Source: Protaetiibacter sp. SSC-01
GTDB lineage: Bacteria; Actinomycetota; Actinomycetes; Actinomycetales; Microbacteriaceae
Direction of reading: 5' to 3'
DNA: 64,000 nucleotides
Assembly (NCBI RefSeq): GCF_014483895.1
Contig: NZ_CP059987.1
Coordinates: forward strand, 1,550,001 to 1,614,000
Shown: in pieces, positions 32,647 through 40,499 of the stretch
Layout of the letters: the number at the start of each line of letters is the position of its first letter
How positions within the stretch are numbered: the first letter of the stretch is position 1
Notes under the pieces: generated by a model
Told to the model about the DNA's origin: nothing
What the model saw: the letters and a program-made list of their open reading frames with translations, nothing else
Databases searched by the model: none
Made by a program: the position numbers and the translations under genes

Positions 32647-33501
32647 TCAGGCGCCGGTGCGCTTCGCGCGCTGGGCCTTGATCGCCTTGGTGATGTAGTC
32701 CTCGGGGTGGTGGCTCTCGACACCGAGCAGCGACAGCAGCTCGGCGCGCAGCACGGCGAGCTGGGCGTCGCCACGGTCGCGCGGGCGCTTCTTGCCGACC
32801 TCGAGCACACGACGGATGGTCGCGCCCGGCGTGACGTCATCCGAGCCGAGCAGCACGATGCGGTCGGCGAGCTGGAGGGCCTCGTCGACGTCGTGCGTCA
32901 CGAGCACGATCGTCGTGGGCTCGGCCGCGTGCACCTCGAGCAGGAGGTCCTGCATCGTGAGGCGTGTGAGCGCGTCGAGGGCGCCGAAGGGCTCGTCGAG
33001 AAGCAGAACGCGCGGGTTGCGCGCGAGGGCGCGTGCGAGCGAGGCGCGCTGGGCCATGCCGCCCGAGATCTGGCGGGGACGCAGGTTCGTCGCGTGGTCG
33101 AGCTGCACGAGGCGCAGCAGCTCGGCGACACGCTCTCGCCCCTTCTCCTTCGCGGTGCCGCGGGGAAGGCCGAGCTCGACGTTGCGCGAGATCGTGCGCC
33201 ACGGCAGCAGCCGCGGCTCCTGGAAGGCGACGGCACACCGCTGGTCGACGACCGCGACGGGCGAGTCGCCGATCGACAGCTGCCCCGCATCCGCCCGGTC
33301 GAGACCCGAGATGAGCCGTAGCAGCGTGGACTTGCCGCAGCCCGACGGGCCGAGCAGGGCGACGATCTCGCCGGCACGGATGTCGAGGTCGATGTCGCGC
33401 AGGACGACGCGGTCGCCGCCGTCGGGCGCGGGGAAGCGCCGGCCGACGCCCGAGATGCGCACGGGCAGCGCGGGGACGGCGGGAGCTTCGACGACGGTCA
33501 C
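32647..33501 (-). CDS. ABC transporter ATP-binding protein, SsuB/TauB type
   Basis: 284 residues from GTG 33501. Walker A GPSGCGKST, Q-loop AFQEPRLLPW, signature ISGGMAQR (a variant of LSGGQ), Walker B RVLLLDEPF and switch VTHDVDEA are all present. A C-terminal extension of about 60 residues (LEVGKKRPRDRGD ... AQRAKRTGA) is basic. The GTG was preferred over a longer frame because TACGGT lies 7 bases upstream, suiting a leaderless mRNA. It heads the operon. Confidence 0.88.
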   Translation of the reverse strand: MTVVEAPAVPALPVRISGVGRRFPAPDGGDRVVLRDIDLDIRAGEIVALLGPSGCGKSTLLRLISGLDRADAGQLSIGDSPVAVVDQRCAVAFQEPRLLPWRTISRNVELGLPRGTAKEKGRERVAELLRLVQLDHATNLRPRQISGGMAQRASLARALARNPRVLLLDEPFGALDALTRLTMQDLLLEVHAAEPTTIVLVTHDVDEALQLADRIVLLGSDDVTPGATIRRVLEVGKKRPRDRGDAQLAVLRAELLSLLGVESHHPEDYITKAIKAQRAKRTGA

Positions 33502-33508
33502 GCGCTCG

Positions 33509-33514
33509 ACCGTA
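33509..33514 (-). promoter_or_regulatory. -10 box TACGGT for the leaderless ABC importer operon
   Basis: TACGGT followed by 7 bases and the ATPase GTG. Upstream (33528-33560) are a CCCGC/GCGGG inverted repeat and an imperfect palindrome TGTCACGGAATGAAACA, possibly an operator; the operator idea is weak. Confidence 0.4.
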
Positions 33515-33562
33515 GGGAACCGCGGGAAGGCCCCGCAAAGCGGGCTGTCACGGAATGAAACA

Positions 33563-33580
33563 TGACGCCTCGCGGCGTCA
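33563..33580 (-). terminator. Hairpin terminator after nusB
   Basis: TGACGCC-gcga-GGCGTCA on the minus strand, followed by TGTTTCATT, 8 bases after the nusB stop. It ends the alaS-to-nusB gene train. Confidence 0.6.
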
Positions 33581-33588
33581 CACAAGCG

Positions 33589-33999
33589 TCAGCGGTCGCG
33601 CGCGATGGCCGAGAGCACGCCGTTCACGAAGCTCCCGGAGTCGTCGGTCGAGAGCTCGCTCGCGAGCTGTACGGCCTCGGAGATCGCCACGGCATCCGGC
33701 ACCTCGTCGTTGTGCAGGATCTCCCACACGCCCGCGCGCAGGATCGCGCGGTCGAGCACGGGCATGCGCTCGAGCGTCCAACCGAGGGCGTGCGCCGTGA
33801 TCGCCTCGTCGATCGACTCGCGGTGCTCGTCGACTCCTTCGACGATCTCGCGGGCGTAGCGCCACGACGCCTCACGGGCGGGCTGGTCGGCGGCGCGGCG
33901 CTGCTCCTCGACGAGGGCGTCGGCGATCGAGCGCTGACGGAGGTCGGCGCCGTAGAGCAGGTCGATGGCCCGCTTGCGGGCCTTGGTGCGTGCGCTCAC
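33589..33999 (-). CDS. nusB: Transcription antitermination factor NusB
   Basis: 136-residue all-helical RNA-binding protein, part of the rRNA antitermination complex with NusE (S10). The N-terminal ARTKARKRAIDLLYGADLR is the usual basic first helix, and ISEAVQLASELSTDDSGSFVNGVLSAIAR is the conserved end. GTG at 33999, 6 bases after the efp stop; the efp-nusB pair is widely conserved. Confidence 0.95.
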   Translation of the reverse strand: MSARTKARKRAIDLLYGADLRQRSIADALVEEQRRAADQPAREASWRYAREIVEGVDEHRESIDEAITAHALGWTLERMPVLDRAILRAGVWEILHNDEVPDAVAISEAVQLASELSTDDSGSFVNGVLSAIARDR

Positions 34000-34005
34000 C
34001 GGGGG

Positions 34006-34563
34006 TCAGACGCGGCCGAGGTAGTCGCCCGAGCGGGTGTCCACCTTGACCTTCGTGCCCGTCTCGAGGAAGAGCGGCACCTGGATCTCGTAGCCGGTCT
34101 CGAGCGTCGCGGGCTTCGTGCCGGCGCTCGAGCGGTCGCCCTGGAGGCCCGGCTCGGTGTACGTGACCTCGAGCACGACCGAGGCGGGGAGCTCGACGTA
34201 GAGGGGCTCGCCCTCGTGGAGCGCGATCTGCACGGCCTGGTTCTCGAGCATGAAGTTGGCGGCGTCGCCGACGATCTCCGGGCTCACCGAGACCTGGTCG
34301 TAGTCGGTCTGGTCCATGAAGACGAAGCTCGTGCCGTCGTTGTAGAGGTATTGGAAGTCGCGGCGGTCGACCGTCGCGAAGTCGATCTTCGTGCCCGCGT
34401 TGAACGTGCGGTCGACGACCTTGCCCGACATCACGTTCTTGAGCTTCGTGCGCACGAACGCGCCGCCCTTGCCCGGCTTCACGTGCTGGAACTCGACCAC
34501 GTTCCAGAGCTGTCCGTCGATGCTGAGGACGCTGCCGTTCTTGATGTCGTTCGTCGTGGCCAT
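34006..34563 (-). CDS. efp: Elongation factor P
   Basis: 185 residues in three beta-barrel domains; relieves ribosomes stalled at polyproline. The domain I loop VKPGKGGAF carries the lysine at the tip. The C-terminal signature is [30 protein letters not shown] at 34563. A TACACT -10 box about 53 bases upstream suggests its own promoter besides read-through from aroQ. Confidence 0.97.
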   Translation of the reverse strand: MATTNDIKNGSVLSIDGQLWNVVEFQHVKPGKGGAFVRTKLKNVMSGKVVDRTFNAGTKIDFATVDRRDFQYLYNDGTSFVFMDQTDYDQVSVSPEIVGDAANFMLENQAVQIALHEGEPLYVELPASVVLEVTYTEPGLQGDRSSAGTKPATLETGYEIQVPLFLETGTKVKVDTRSGDYLGRV

Positions 34564-34615
34564 GCTTGTTCGCTGTTCCGTTTCGTGGGGTCTGAGAGGC
34601 GGATGCGCCCGTACG

Positions 34616-34621
34616 AGTGTA
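34616..34621 (-). promoter_or_regulatory. Candidate -10 box TACACT for efp-nusB
   Basis: TACACT just after the aroQ stop, giving an efp leader of about 45 bases. Inferred from the hexamer in a GC-rich gap. Confidence 0.4.
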
Positions 34622-34628
34622 ACGACCG

Positions 34629-35066
34629 CTAGCCGAGGCGGCGCACGGCCTCGAGCGCGAGCACGTAGGAGTCGAAGCCGAACCCGGCGATGACCCCCGA
34701 CGCGATGCCCGAGATCACGCTGCGGTGGCGGAACTCCTCGCGCGCGTGCGGGTTCGAGATGTGCACCTCGACCAAGGGGATGCCGGCCTTCGTGACGAGC
34801 GCCGCCGCATCCCGCAGCGCGTAGCTGTAGTGCGTGAACGCCGCCGGGTTGAGGATGACGGGGGTGCGCTCGTCGACGGCCTCGTGCAGCCAGTGCACGA
34901 GCTCGGCCTCGTCGTCGGTCTGACGCAGGTCGACCTCGACGCCCTCGCCCGCCTCCTCGACGAGGAGCACGCGGAGGGCCGAGAGGTCCTGGTCGCCGTA
35001 GACGTCGGGCTCGCGGCTGCCGAGGCGGCCGAGATTGGGTCCGTTGAGCACCATGACGCGCGACAT
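34629..35066 (-). CDS. aroQ: 3-dehydroquinate dehydratase, type II
   Basis: Third step of the shikimate pathway. It has 145 residues, a flavodoxin-like dodecamer in the family. The catalytic Tyr23 is in [26 protein letters not shown] carries the substrate-binding Asn and Tyr, and the catalytic His is in VEVHISN. ATG at 35064-35066 has TAGGCT exactly 7 bases upstream, favouring it over the internal Met at residue 5. It is separated from aroB by a repeat. Confidence 0.95.
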   Translation of the reverse strand: MSRVMVLNGPNLGRLGSREPDVYGDQDLSALRVLLVEEAGEGVEVDLRQTDDEAELVHWLHEAVDERTPVILNPAAFTHYSYALRDAAALVTKAGIPLVEVHISNPHAREEFRHRSVISGIASGVIAGFGFDSYVLALEAVRRLG

Positions 35067-35073
35067 GACGACG

Positions 35074-35079
35074 AGCCTA
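35074..35079 (-). promoter_or_regulatory. -10 box TAGGCT for leaderless aroQ mRNA
   Basis: TAGGCT followed by 7 bases and the aroQ ATG, placed between the palindromic repeat and the gene. Confidence 0.5.
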
Positions 35080-35100
35080 TCCGTGGTGCCGGTCGCCGGT

Positions 35101-35137
35101 GGTCTCGAGACGCGTCGCTGCGCGGCGCTCCTCGACC
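35101..35137. repeat. Palindromic repeat, type 1 (copy C)
   Basis: 37 bases running GGTCTCGAGACGCGTCGC...GCGGCGCTCCTCGACC between aroB and aroQ. Same ends and length as copy A at 12360; the inner stem differs. Confidence 0.6.
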
Positions 35138-35148
35138 ATCTGAGGTGC

Positions 35149-36240
35149 TCAGCTCGCGATCTCTTGGTACGCGGAGAAGAGGAGCGACTCGTCAGGGCCC
35201 TGCAGCGTCGTCGGCCGCGCGATGTCGTCGAGCACGATGAAGCGCATGAGCGCGCCGCGCGCCTTCTTGTCACGCCGCATCGTCGCGAGGAGCGTCGGCC
35301 AGCGGCCCGCCGGGTAGGTCGTCGGCAGGTCGAGGGAGTCGAGGATGCGGCGGTGCCGGTCGACGGCCTCGTCCGAGAGGTGCCGCGTGAGCCGCGAGAG
35401 CTCGGCCGCGAAGACCATGCCGATGGAGATCGCGGCGCCGTGACGCCAGCGGTAGCGCTCCGCGTGCTCGATCGCGTGACCGAGGGTGTGCCCGTAGTTG
35501 AGGATCTCGCGCAGGCCCTGCTCGGTGAAGTCCTCCCCCACGACGCGCGCCTTCATGGCGATCGCGAGCTCGACCGTGCGGCGGAACTCGGGCGTCGTCG
35601 GGTCGGTCGCACGCTGCGGATCGGCCTCGACGATGTCGAGGATCTCGGGCTCGGCGATGAAGCCCGCCTTCACGACCTCGGCGTAGCCCGCGAGGATCTC
35701 GTTGCGGGGCAGCGTGTCGAGCAGCTCGAGGTCGCACAGCACCGCGCGGGGCGCCCAGAACGCCCCGACGAGGTTTTTGCCCTCGGCCGTGTTGATGCCC
35801 GTCTTGCCGCCGACCGCGGCGTCGACCATCGCGAGCACGGTCGTCGGCACCTGCACGAGCGCGATGCCGCGCAGCCACGTCGCCGCGACGAAGCCCGCGA
35901 GGTCGGTCGTCGCGCCGCCGCCGAGGCCCACGATCGCGTCGCTGCGCGTGAAGTCGGTCTGGCCGAGGATCTGCCACAGGAACGCGGCGACCTCGACGCG
36001 CTTGGCGCCCTCGGCATCCGGGATCTCGGCGAGCATCACCTGACGCGTGCCGTCGGCGGCGAGCTGCTCGCGCAGGGCCTCGGCTCGCGCACCGAGGGCG
36101 GGCGCGTGCACGATGAGCACCTTCTCGGCGCGCGGCGGCAGCAGCTCGCCGAGGGTGCTCAGGATGCCGCGGCCGACGCGGACCGCGTAGTCCTTCATGC
36201 CGTCGGTTCCCGTGACGGGGATGACGGTGGTCTCGCTCAT
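35149..36240 (-). CDS. aroB: 3-dehydroquinate synthase
   Basis: NAD- and zinc-dependent second step of the shikimate pathway. It has 363 residues. Motifs: GGGATTDLAGFVAATWLRGI, TTVLAMVDAAVGGKTGINTAEGKNLVG, KAGFIAEPEIL and the metal-site NYGHTLGHAIEH. ATG at 36238-36240 overlaps the aroK stop, the typical aroK-aroB coupling. Confidence 0.97.
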   Translation of the reverse strand: MSETTVIPVTGTDGMKDYAVRVGRGILSTLGELLPPRAEKVLIVHAPALGARAEALREQLAADGTRQVMLAEIPDAEGAKRVEVAAFLWQILGQTDFTRSDAIVGLGGGATTDLAGFVAATWLRGIALVQVPTTVLAMVDAAVGGKTGINTAEGKNLVGAFWAPRAVLCDLELLDTLPRNEILAGYAEVVKAGFIAEPEILDIVEADPQRATDPTTPEFRRTVELAIAMKARVVGEDFTEQGLREILNYGHTLGHAIEHAERYRWRHGAAISIGMVFAAELSRLTRHLSDEAVDRHRRILDSLDLPTTYPAGRWPTLLATMRRDKKARGALMRFIVLDDIARPTTLQGPDESLLFSAYQEIAS

Positions 36241-36749
36241 CGGTACTCCAGTCCGTTGCGTCGGATCCAGTCGACGACGTCCTCGGCGATCCTGTCGATC
36301 GGCAGGCGCGAGGTGTCGAAGGTGACGCGTGCGAGGCCCTCGTAGACCGAGCGGCGCGCATCGAGGATGCGCTGCCAGTCGCCGACGCCGCCGCGCGCGA
36401 GCGGGCGCTTGCCGTCTCCGAGGCGCGACGCCACGGCATCCGCTGAGATCGTCAGGTAGACGACGGGCAGCTCGCGCAGCTCGTCACGGGTCGCCTCGGC
36501 GAGCACGGCTCCCCCACCGAGCGAGACGACACCCGAGCCCTGCAGGGCCTCGTGCACGACGTCGCGCTCGAGCGCCCGGAAGTGCGGTTCGCCGTGCGTG
36601 TCGAAGATGTCGGCGATCGCGCCGTGCCGCGCGACGATGACCTTGTCGCTGTCGGTGAACGGCACGCCGAGGGCCTTCGCCACCCGCTTGCCGACGCGGG
36701 TCTTGCCGGCGCCCATGGGGCCGATGAAGACGGCGAGGGGGCCGCTCAT
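36237..36749 (-). CDS. aroK: Shikimate kinase
   Basis: Phosphorylates shikimate with ATP. It has 170 residues. Walker A is [12 protein letters not shown] (about 10-21), shikimate is bound by DSDKVI and the downstream FRALERDVV and SLGGGAVL stretches, and the lid region is RPLARGG. The start ATG at 36747-36749 overlaps the aroC stop; the frame above that is a shadow. Confidence 0.95.
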   Translation of the reverse strand: MSGPLAVFIGPMGAGKTRVGKRVAKALGVPFTDSDKVIVARHGAIADIFDTHGEPHFRALERDVVHEALQGSGVVSLGGGAVLAEATRDELRELPVVYLTISADAVASRLGDGKRPLARGGVGDWQRILDARRSVYEGLARVTFDTSRLPIDRIAEDVVDWIRRNGLEYR

Positions 36750-37945
36750 GCGGAGACGGTGCCCGTGCGCAGCGCGTCCGGGATGGCGGCGAGGTAGGCC
36801 TCGAGGTTGCGCTTCGTCTCGCCGACCGAGTCGCCGCCGAACTTCTCGAGCACGGAGTTCGCGAGCACGAGCGCGACCATCGCCTCCGCGACGACGCCCG
36901 CCGCGGGCACGGCGCACACGTCGGAGCGCTGGTGGTGCGCCTGCGCGGCCTCGCCCGTCGCGACGTCGACTGTGCGGAGGGCGTGCGGAACCGTCGCGAT
37001 GGGCTTCATGCCCGCGCGCACGCGCAGGATCGTGCCCGTCGACATGCCGCCCTCGGTGCCGCCCGCCTTGTCGGACTCACGACGGATGACGCCGTCGTCC
37101 ATGACCATCTCGTCGTGCGCCTGCGAGCCCGGGCGGCGCGTCGTCTCGAAGCCGTCGCCGACCTCGACGCCCTTGATCGCCTGGATGCCCATGAGCGCGG
37201 CCGCGAGCTGCGCGTCGAGGCGGCGGTCCCAGTGCACGTAGCTCCCGAGCCCCGGGGGCACGCCGTAGGCGAGCACCTCCACGACGCCGCCGAGCGTGTC
37301 GCCCTCGTCGTGAGCGCGGTCGATGCGGGCGACCATCGCATCCGAGGTCGCCTTGTCGAAGCAGCGCAGCGGATCGGCGTCGAGCACGTCGACGTCGTCG
37401 GGCGTCGGCAGGGCCGAGCCCTCGGGCACGCGCACCGTCTCGATGGAGAGCGTGTGGGAGACGAGACGGATGCCGAGCTCGCCGAGGAAGGCGCGCGCGA
37501 CCGCGCCGAGGGCGACACGCGCCGCGGTCTCGCGAGCGCTCGCGCGCTCGAGCACGTTGCGCGCCTCGGGGAAGTCGTACTTCTGCATGCCGACGAGGTC
37601 GGCGTGGCCGGGGCGCGGGCGCGTGAGGGCGGCGCCTCGGCCCTTCGGGAGCGTCTCGGGGTCGACCGGGGTCGCCGACATGACGTCGACCCAACGCGGC
37701 CACTCGGTGTTGCCCACGCGCAGCGCGATGGGGCTGCCCATCGTGCGCCCGAAGCGGATGCCGCCCGAGATCGAGAGCTCGTCCTGCTCGAACTTCATGC
37801 GCGCGCCGCGGCCGTAGCCGAGCTTGCGGCGCTGCAGATCGGCCTGGATCTGCTCGGGCGAGATCGGCACGTCGGCCGGCAGCCCCTCGAGGATGGCCAC
37901 CAGTTCGGGTCCGTGCGACTCACCGGCCGTCAACCAACGCAGCAT
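36746..37945 (-). CDS. aroC: Chorismate synthase
   Basis: FMN-dependent last step of the shikimate pathway. It has 399 residues. Signatures: [40 protein letters not shown], and the C-terminal [14 protein letters not shown] used ATG 37945 ([12 protein letters not shown]). An earlier ATG at 37957 (adding MIGG) overlaps the aroE stop as ATGA and could be the real coupled start. Confidence 0.95.
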   Translation of the reverse strand: MLRWLTAGESHGPELVAILEGLPADVPISPEQIQADLQRRKLGYGRGARMKFEQDELSISGGIRFGRTMGSPIALRVGNTEWPRWVDVMSATPVDPETLPKGRGAALTRPRPGHADLVGMQKYDFPEARNVLERASARETAARVALGAVARAFLGELGIRLVSHTLSIETVRVPEGSALPTPDDVDVLDADPLRCFDKATSDAMVARIDRAHDEGDTLGGVVEVLAYGVPPGLGSYVHWDRRLDAQLAAALMGIQAIKGVEVGDGFETTRRPGSQAHDEMVMDDGVIRRESDKAGGTEGGMSTGTILRVRAGMKPIATVPHALRTVDVATGEAAQAHHQRSDVCAVPAAGVVAEAMVALVLANSVLEKFGGDSVGETKRNLEAYLAAIPDALRTGTVSA

Positions 37946-37953
37946 GCCTCCGA

Positions 37954-38772
37954 TCATCCCACAGCGGCGCGCATGGCCCGGATGACGGCGGCCTCGTCGG
38001 CGAGCGGTACCGACGCGTCGCCCGCGACGAAGATGCGGATCTGGTGCACCGCCTGGTGCAGGAGCATCTCGAGGCCGTGCACGACCGTGCCGCCGGCATC
38101 CGTCCACGCCGCGGCGAGGGGGGTCGGCCACGGGGCGTAGGCGACGTCGAGGAGCGTCTGTGACCCGCGGAGCGCCGGCAGCGCCACGGTGAACTCCGCC
38201 CCGGGCGGGATCGTGCTGACCGCGGCGTCGCTCTCGGCGAGGGCGGCATCCGTCTCGGGTCCGAGCGCGACGACGCGCGACGACGCGAACGTGCCCGAGC
38301 CGACGACCTTCGCGACGTCGCGCACGGCGACCGTCACCTCTGCGCCGAGGCTCTCGAGGGCGAGCACGGCGCTCTCGGCCGTCGCTCCCCCGCCGAGCAC
38401 GGTCGCGCGACGAGCGGATGCCACGCCCGCATCCGCGAGGGCGGCGACGATCCCGTGCACGTCGGTGTTGAACGCCTTCACGGGGCGCCCGTGGTCGAGC
38501 AGGATCGTGTTGCCCTGGCGCGTGCGACGCGCGACGTCGTCGACCTCGGGGACGAGCTCGGCGACGCGGCGCTTGAGCGGCATCGTGAGCGACAGCCCGC
38601 GCCACTCGGGGGCGAGGCCGGCGAGGAAGCCCTCGAGACCGGCGTCGTCGACCTCGACGCGGTCGTACTCCCAGTCGAGCCCGAGCACCGCGTACGCAGC
38701 GCGATGGAGCTGCGGCGACCGGGAGTGCCCGATGGGAGAGCCGAGCACCGCGAGGCGCGTGCGATCAGCCAC
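37954..38772 (-). CDS. aroE: Shikimate dehydrogenase
   Basis: NADP-dependent reduction of dehydroshikimate. It has 272 residues. The substrate site is [13 protein letters not shown] at the N-terminus; the catalytic Lys is in SLTMPLKRR and the Asp in FNTDVHG; the NADP loop [12 protein letters not shown] is present. GTG at 38772 overlaps the mltG stop by 8 bases. Specificity between AroE and quinate or YdiB-type enzymes is inferred from its aro neighbours. Confidence 0.94.
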   Translation of the reverse strand: MADRTRLAVLGSPIGHSRSPQLHRAAYAVLGLDWEYDRVEVDDAGLEGFLAGLAPEWRGLSLTMPLKRRVAELVPEVDDVARRTRQGNTILLDHGRPVKAFNTDVHGIVAALADAGVASARRATVLGGGATAESAVLALESLGAEVTVAVRDVAKVVGSGTFASSRVVALGPETDAALAESDAAVSTIPPGAEFTVALPALRGSQTLLDVAYAPWPTPLAAAWTDAGGTVVHGLEMLLHQAVHQIRIFVAGDASVPLADEAAVIRAMRAAVG

Positions 38773-40036
38773 AGTAGGCGGCGTTCTCGTCGCTCTCCTC
38801 GCACCACGCGTACAGCTGCTTCGCCGCGCGGTCGTGCTCCGCGAGCGTGTTGGAGAACACGGTCTCGCCCGTCTTGAGGTTCACCGTCACGAAGTACAGC
38901 CACGTGCCGTCGGCAGGGCCCACGGCCGCGTTGACCGCGTCGGCGCCTGGGAGGCCGATGGGCCCGATGGGGAGCCCGGGGTTCGCGTAGGTGTTGTACG
39001 GGTTCGACGCGTCGGCGCGCTCCTCGGGCGACGTCCACACGCTCGACATGTCGCCGAGGCCGTAGTGCACGGTCGCGTCCGACTGCAGGAGCATGCCGCG
39101 GTCGATGCGGTTCTGGAACACCCGCGCGATCTTCGGCATGTCCTCAAGGTTCGGGCCCGACTCGCGCTGCACGATCGACGCCATCGTGAGTACGGTCAGC
39201 CGGTTCTCGGGGGCCACGCCCGCGGCGTCGAGCGTCGCGTACATCTGGTCGACGAGCATCTTGATCGCGCCGTTCGCGGTCACACCGGGGTCGAACGTGT
39301 ACGTGGCCGGGAACAGCCAGCCCTCGATGCTCGGCGAGTTCGCGGGGATGCCGAACTGCGTGAAGTTCGCGGCCTCGGCCTGCAGCTCCTCGAGCGGGAT
39401 CTCCGTCGACGCGGCGATGAGCTCGAGCGCCGTCGCGGCGCTCACCCCCTCGGGGATCGTCACGCGGTTGATGATGCGGTTCGCCGGGTCGCGCAGCGCC
39501 TCGAGCGCCGCGGCGGCGCTCATCTCCTTCTGCAGCTTGTAGTTGCCCGGCTCGAAGGTGATGCTCGAGTCCTCGAGCAGGAGCGCGTAGAACGCGTCGA
39601 AGGTCTTCGTGACGCCCGCGCGCTCGAGCTTCGCGGCGACATCCGACCCGATGTCACCGGGCTCGATGACGATCGTGATCTCCTCGCCGTTGCCCGCGCC
39701 CTCGTAGTCGTTGGGCGGGGCGATGCCGAGCACCTCCTGGATCTTCTCGCCGTAGTTGCTCCAGACGTAGACGCCGCCCGCGGTCACGAGACCGAGGATG
39801 ACGAGCACGGCGATGATCCAGCCCCACGGGCCGCGACCGCGGCGCTTCTTCTTGCGGGGTCGCGCCCCCGCGCCGCCGTCCGAGCCCTCGCGGAGCGCGC
39901 GACGCGACAGCGGTGCGGGCTCGCCCGGGTCGGCGACGCTCGTCGCGATCGCCGTCGGGGTCGGGGTCGTCGCCGGGGTCGACGGAGTGAGCGATCCGGG
40001 GCCGAAGATGTCGTCCCAGCTCGGTTCAGAGGCCAC
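38765..40036 (-). CDS. mltG: Endolytic murein transglycosylase MltG
   Basis: Inner-membrane enzyme that cuts nascent glycan strands. It has 423 residues: a long cytoplasmic N-terminus rich in Pro/Thr and then Arg/Lys (RPRKKKRRGRGPWG), one membrane helix (about 73-95), a LysM-like region, and the YceG catalytic domain with Glu in ASIVQRESG and the family stretch NPYNTYANPGLPIGPIGLPG. GTG at 40036 overlaps ruvX by 11 bases. The alaS-ruvX-mltG-aroE order is common in actinobacteria. Confidence 0.94.
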   Translation of the reverse strand: MASEPSWDDIFGPGSLTPSTPATTPTPTAIATSVADPGEPAPLSRRALREGSDGGAGARPRKKKRRGRGPWGWIIAVLVILGLVTAGGVYVWSNYGEKIQEVLGIAPPNDYEGAGNGEEITIVIEPGDIGSDVAAKLERAGVTKTFDAFYALLLEDSSITFEPGNYKLQKEMSAAAALEALRDPANRIINRVTIPEGVSAATALELIAASTEIPLEELQAEAANFTQFGIPANSPSIEGWLFPATYTFDPGVTANGAIKMLVDQMYATLDAAGVAPENRLTVLTMASIVQRESGPNLEDMPKIARVFQNRIDRGMLLQSDATVHYGLGDMSSVWTSPEERADASNPYNTYANPGLPIGPIGLPGADAVNAAVGPADGTWLYFVTVNLKTGETVFSNTLAEHDRAAKQLYAWCEESDENAAYCG

Positions 40037-40499
40037 GTTCAGGGTCCTTCATGCGGGGGACGACGGATCCGGGGGGACGATCCGACATCCGCTCGGAGTC
40101 GAGGGCGTTCTGCAGGATGATAACAGCGGCCACCTGGTCCACGACGGAGCGCGAGCCCTTCGTCTTGCGGCCGTTCGCGTGCAGCTGGCGCTGCGCCGAC
40201 ACGGTGCTCATGCGCTCGTCCACGAGGCGCACCGGGGTCTCGGATGCCGCGGCCAGCGCTGCCGCGAACTCGCGCGCATCCGTCGTCGACGGGGTGTCGC
40301 CGCCGCTCAACGAGAGGGGCAGCCCGACGACGAGCTCGATCGCGTCGAGCTCGGATGCGTGGGCGAGCACGGCCGCGACCGTGCGGTCGTCGCGCGGCAG
40401 CGTCTCGATCGGGGTCGCGATGAGCCCGTCGGGGTCGCAGCGCGAGACGCCGACGCGGGCCCGGCCGACGTCGACGCCGACACGGACGCCTCGACGCAT
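40026..40499 (-). CDS. ruvX: Holliday-junction-resolvase-like nuclease RuvX (YqgF)
   Basis: 157-residue RNase H-fold protein implicated in 16S rRNA 5'-end maturation in E. coli. The fold's acidic residues appear in GVDVGRARVGVS, LVDERMST and VDQVAAVIIL. ATG at 40499 overlaps the alaS stop by one base. Confidence 0.92.
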   Translation of the reverse strand: MRRGVRVGVDVGRARVGVSRCDPDGLIATPIETLPRDDRTVAAVLAHASELDAIELVVGLPLSLSGGDTPSTTDAREFAAALAAASETPVRLVDERMSTVSAQRQLHANGRKTKGSRSVVDQVAAVIILQNALDSERMSDRPPGSVVPRMKDPERGL

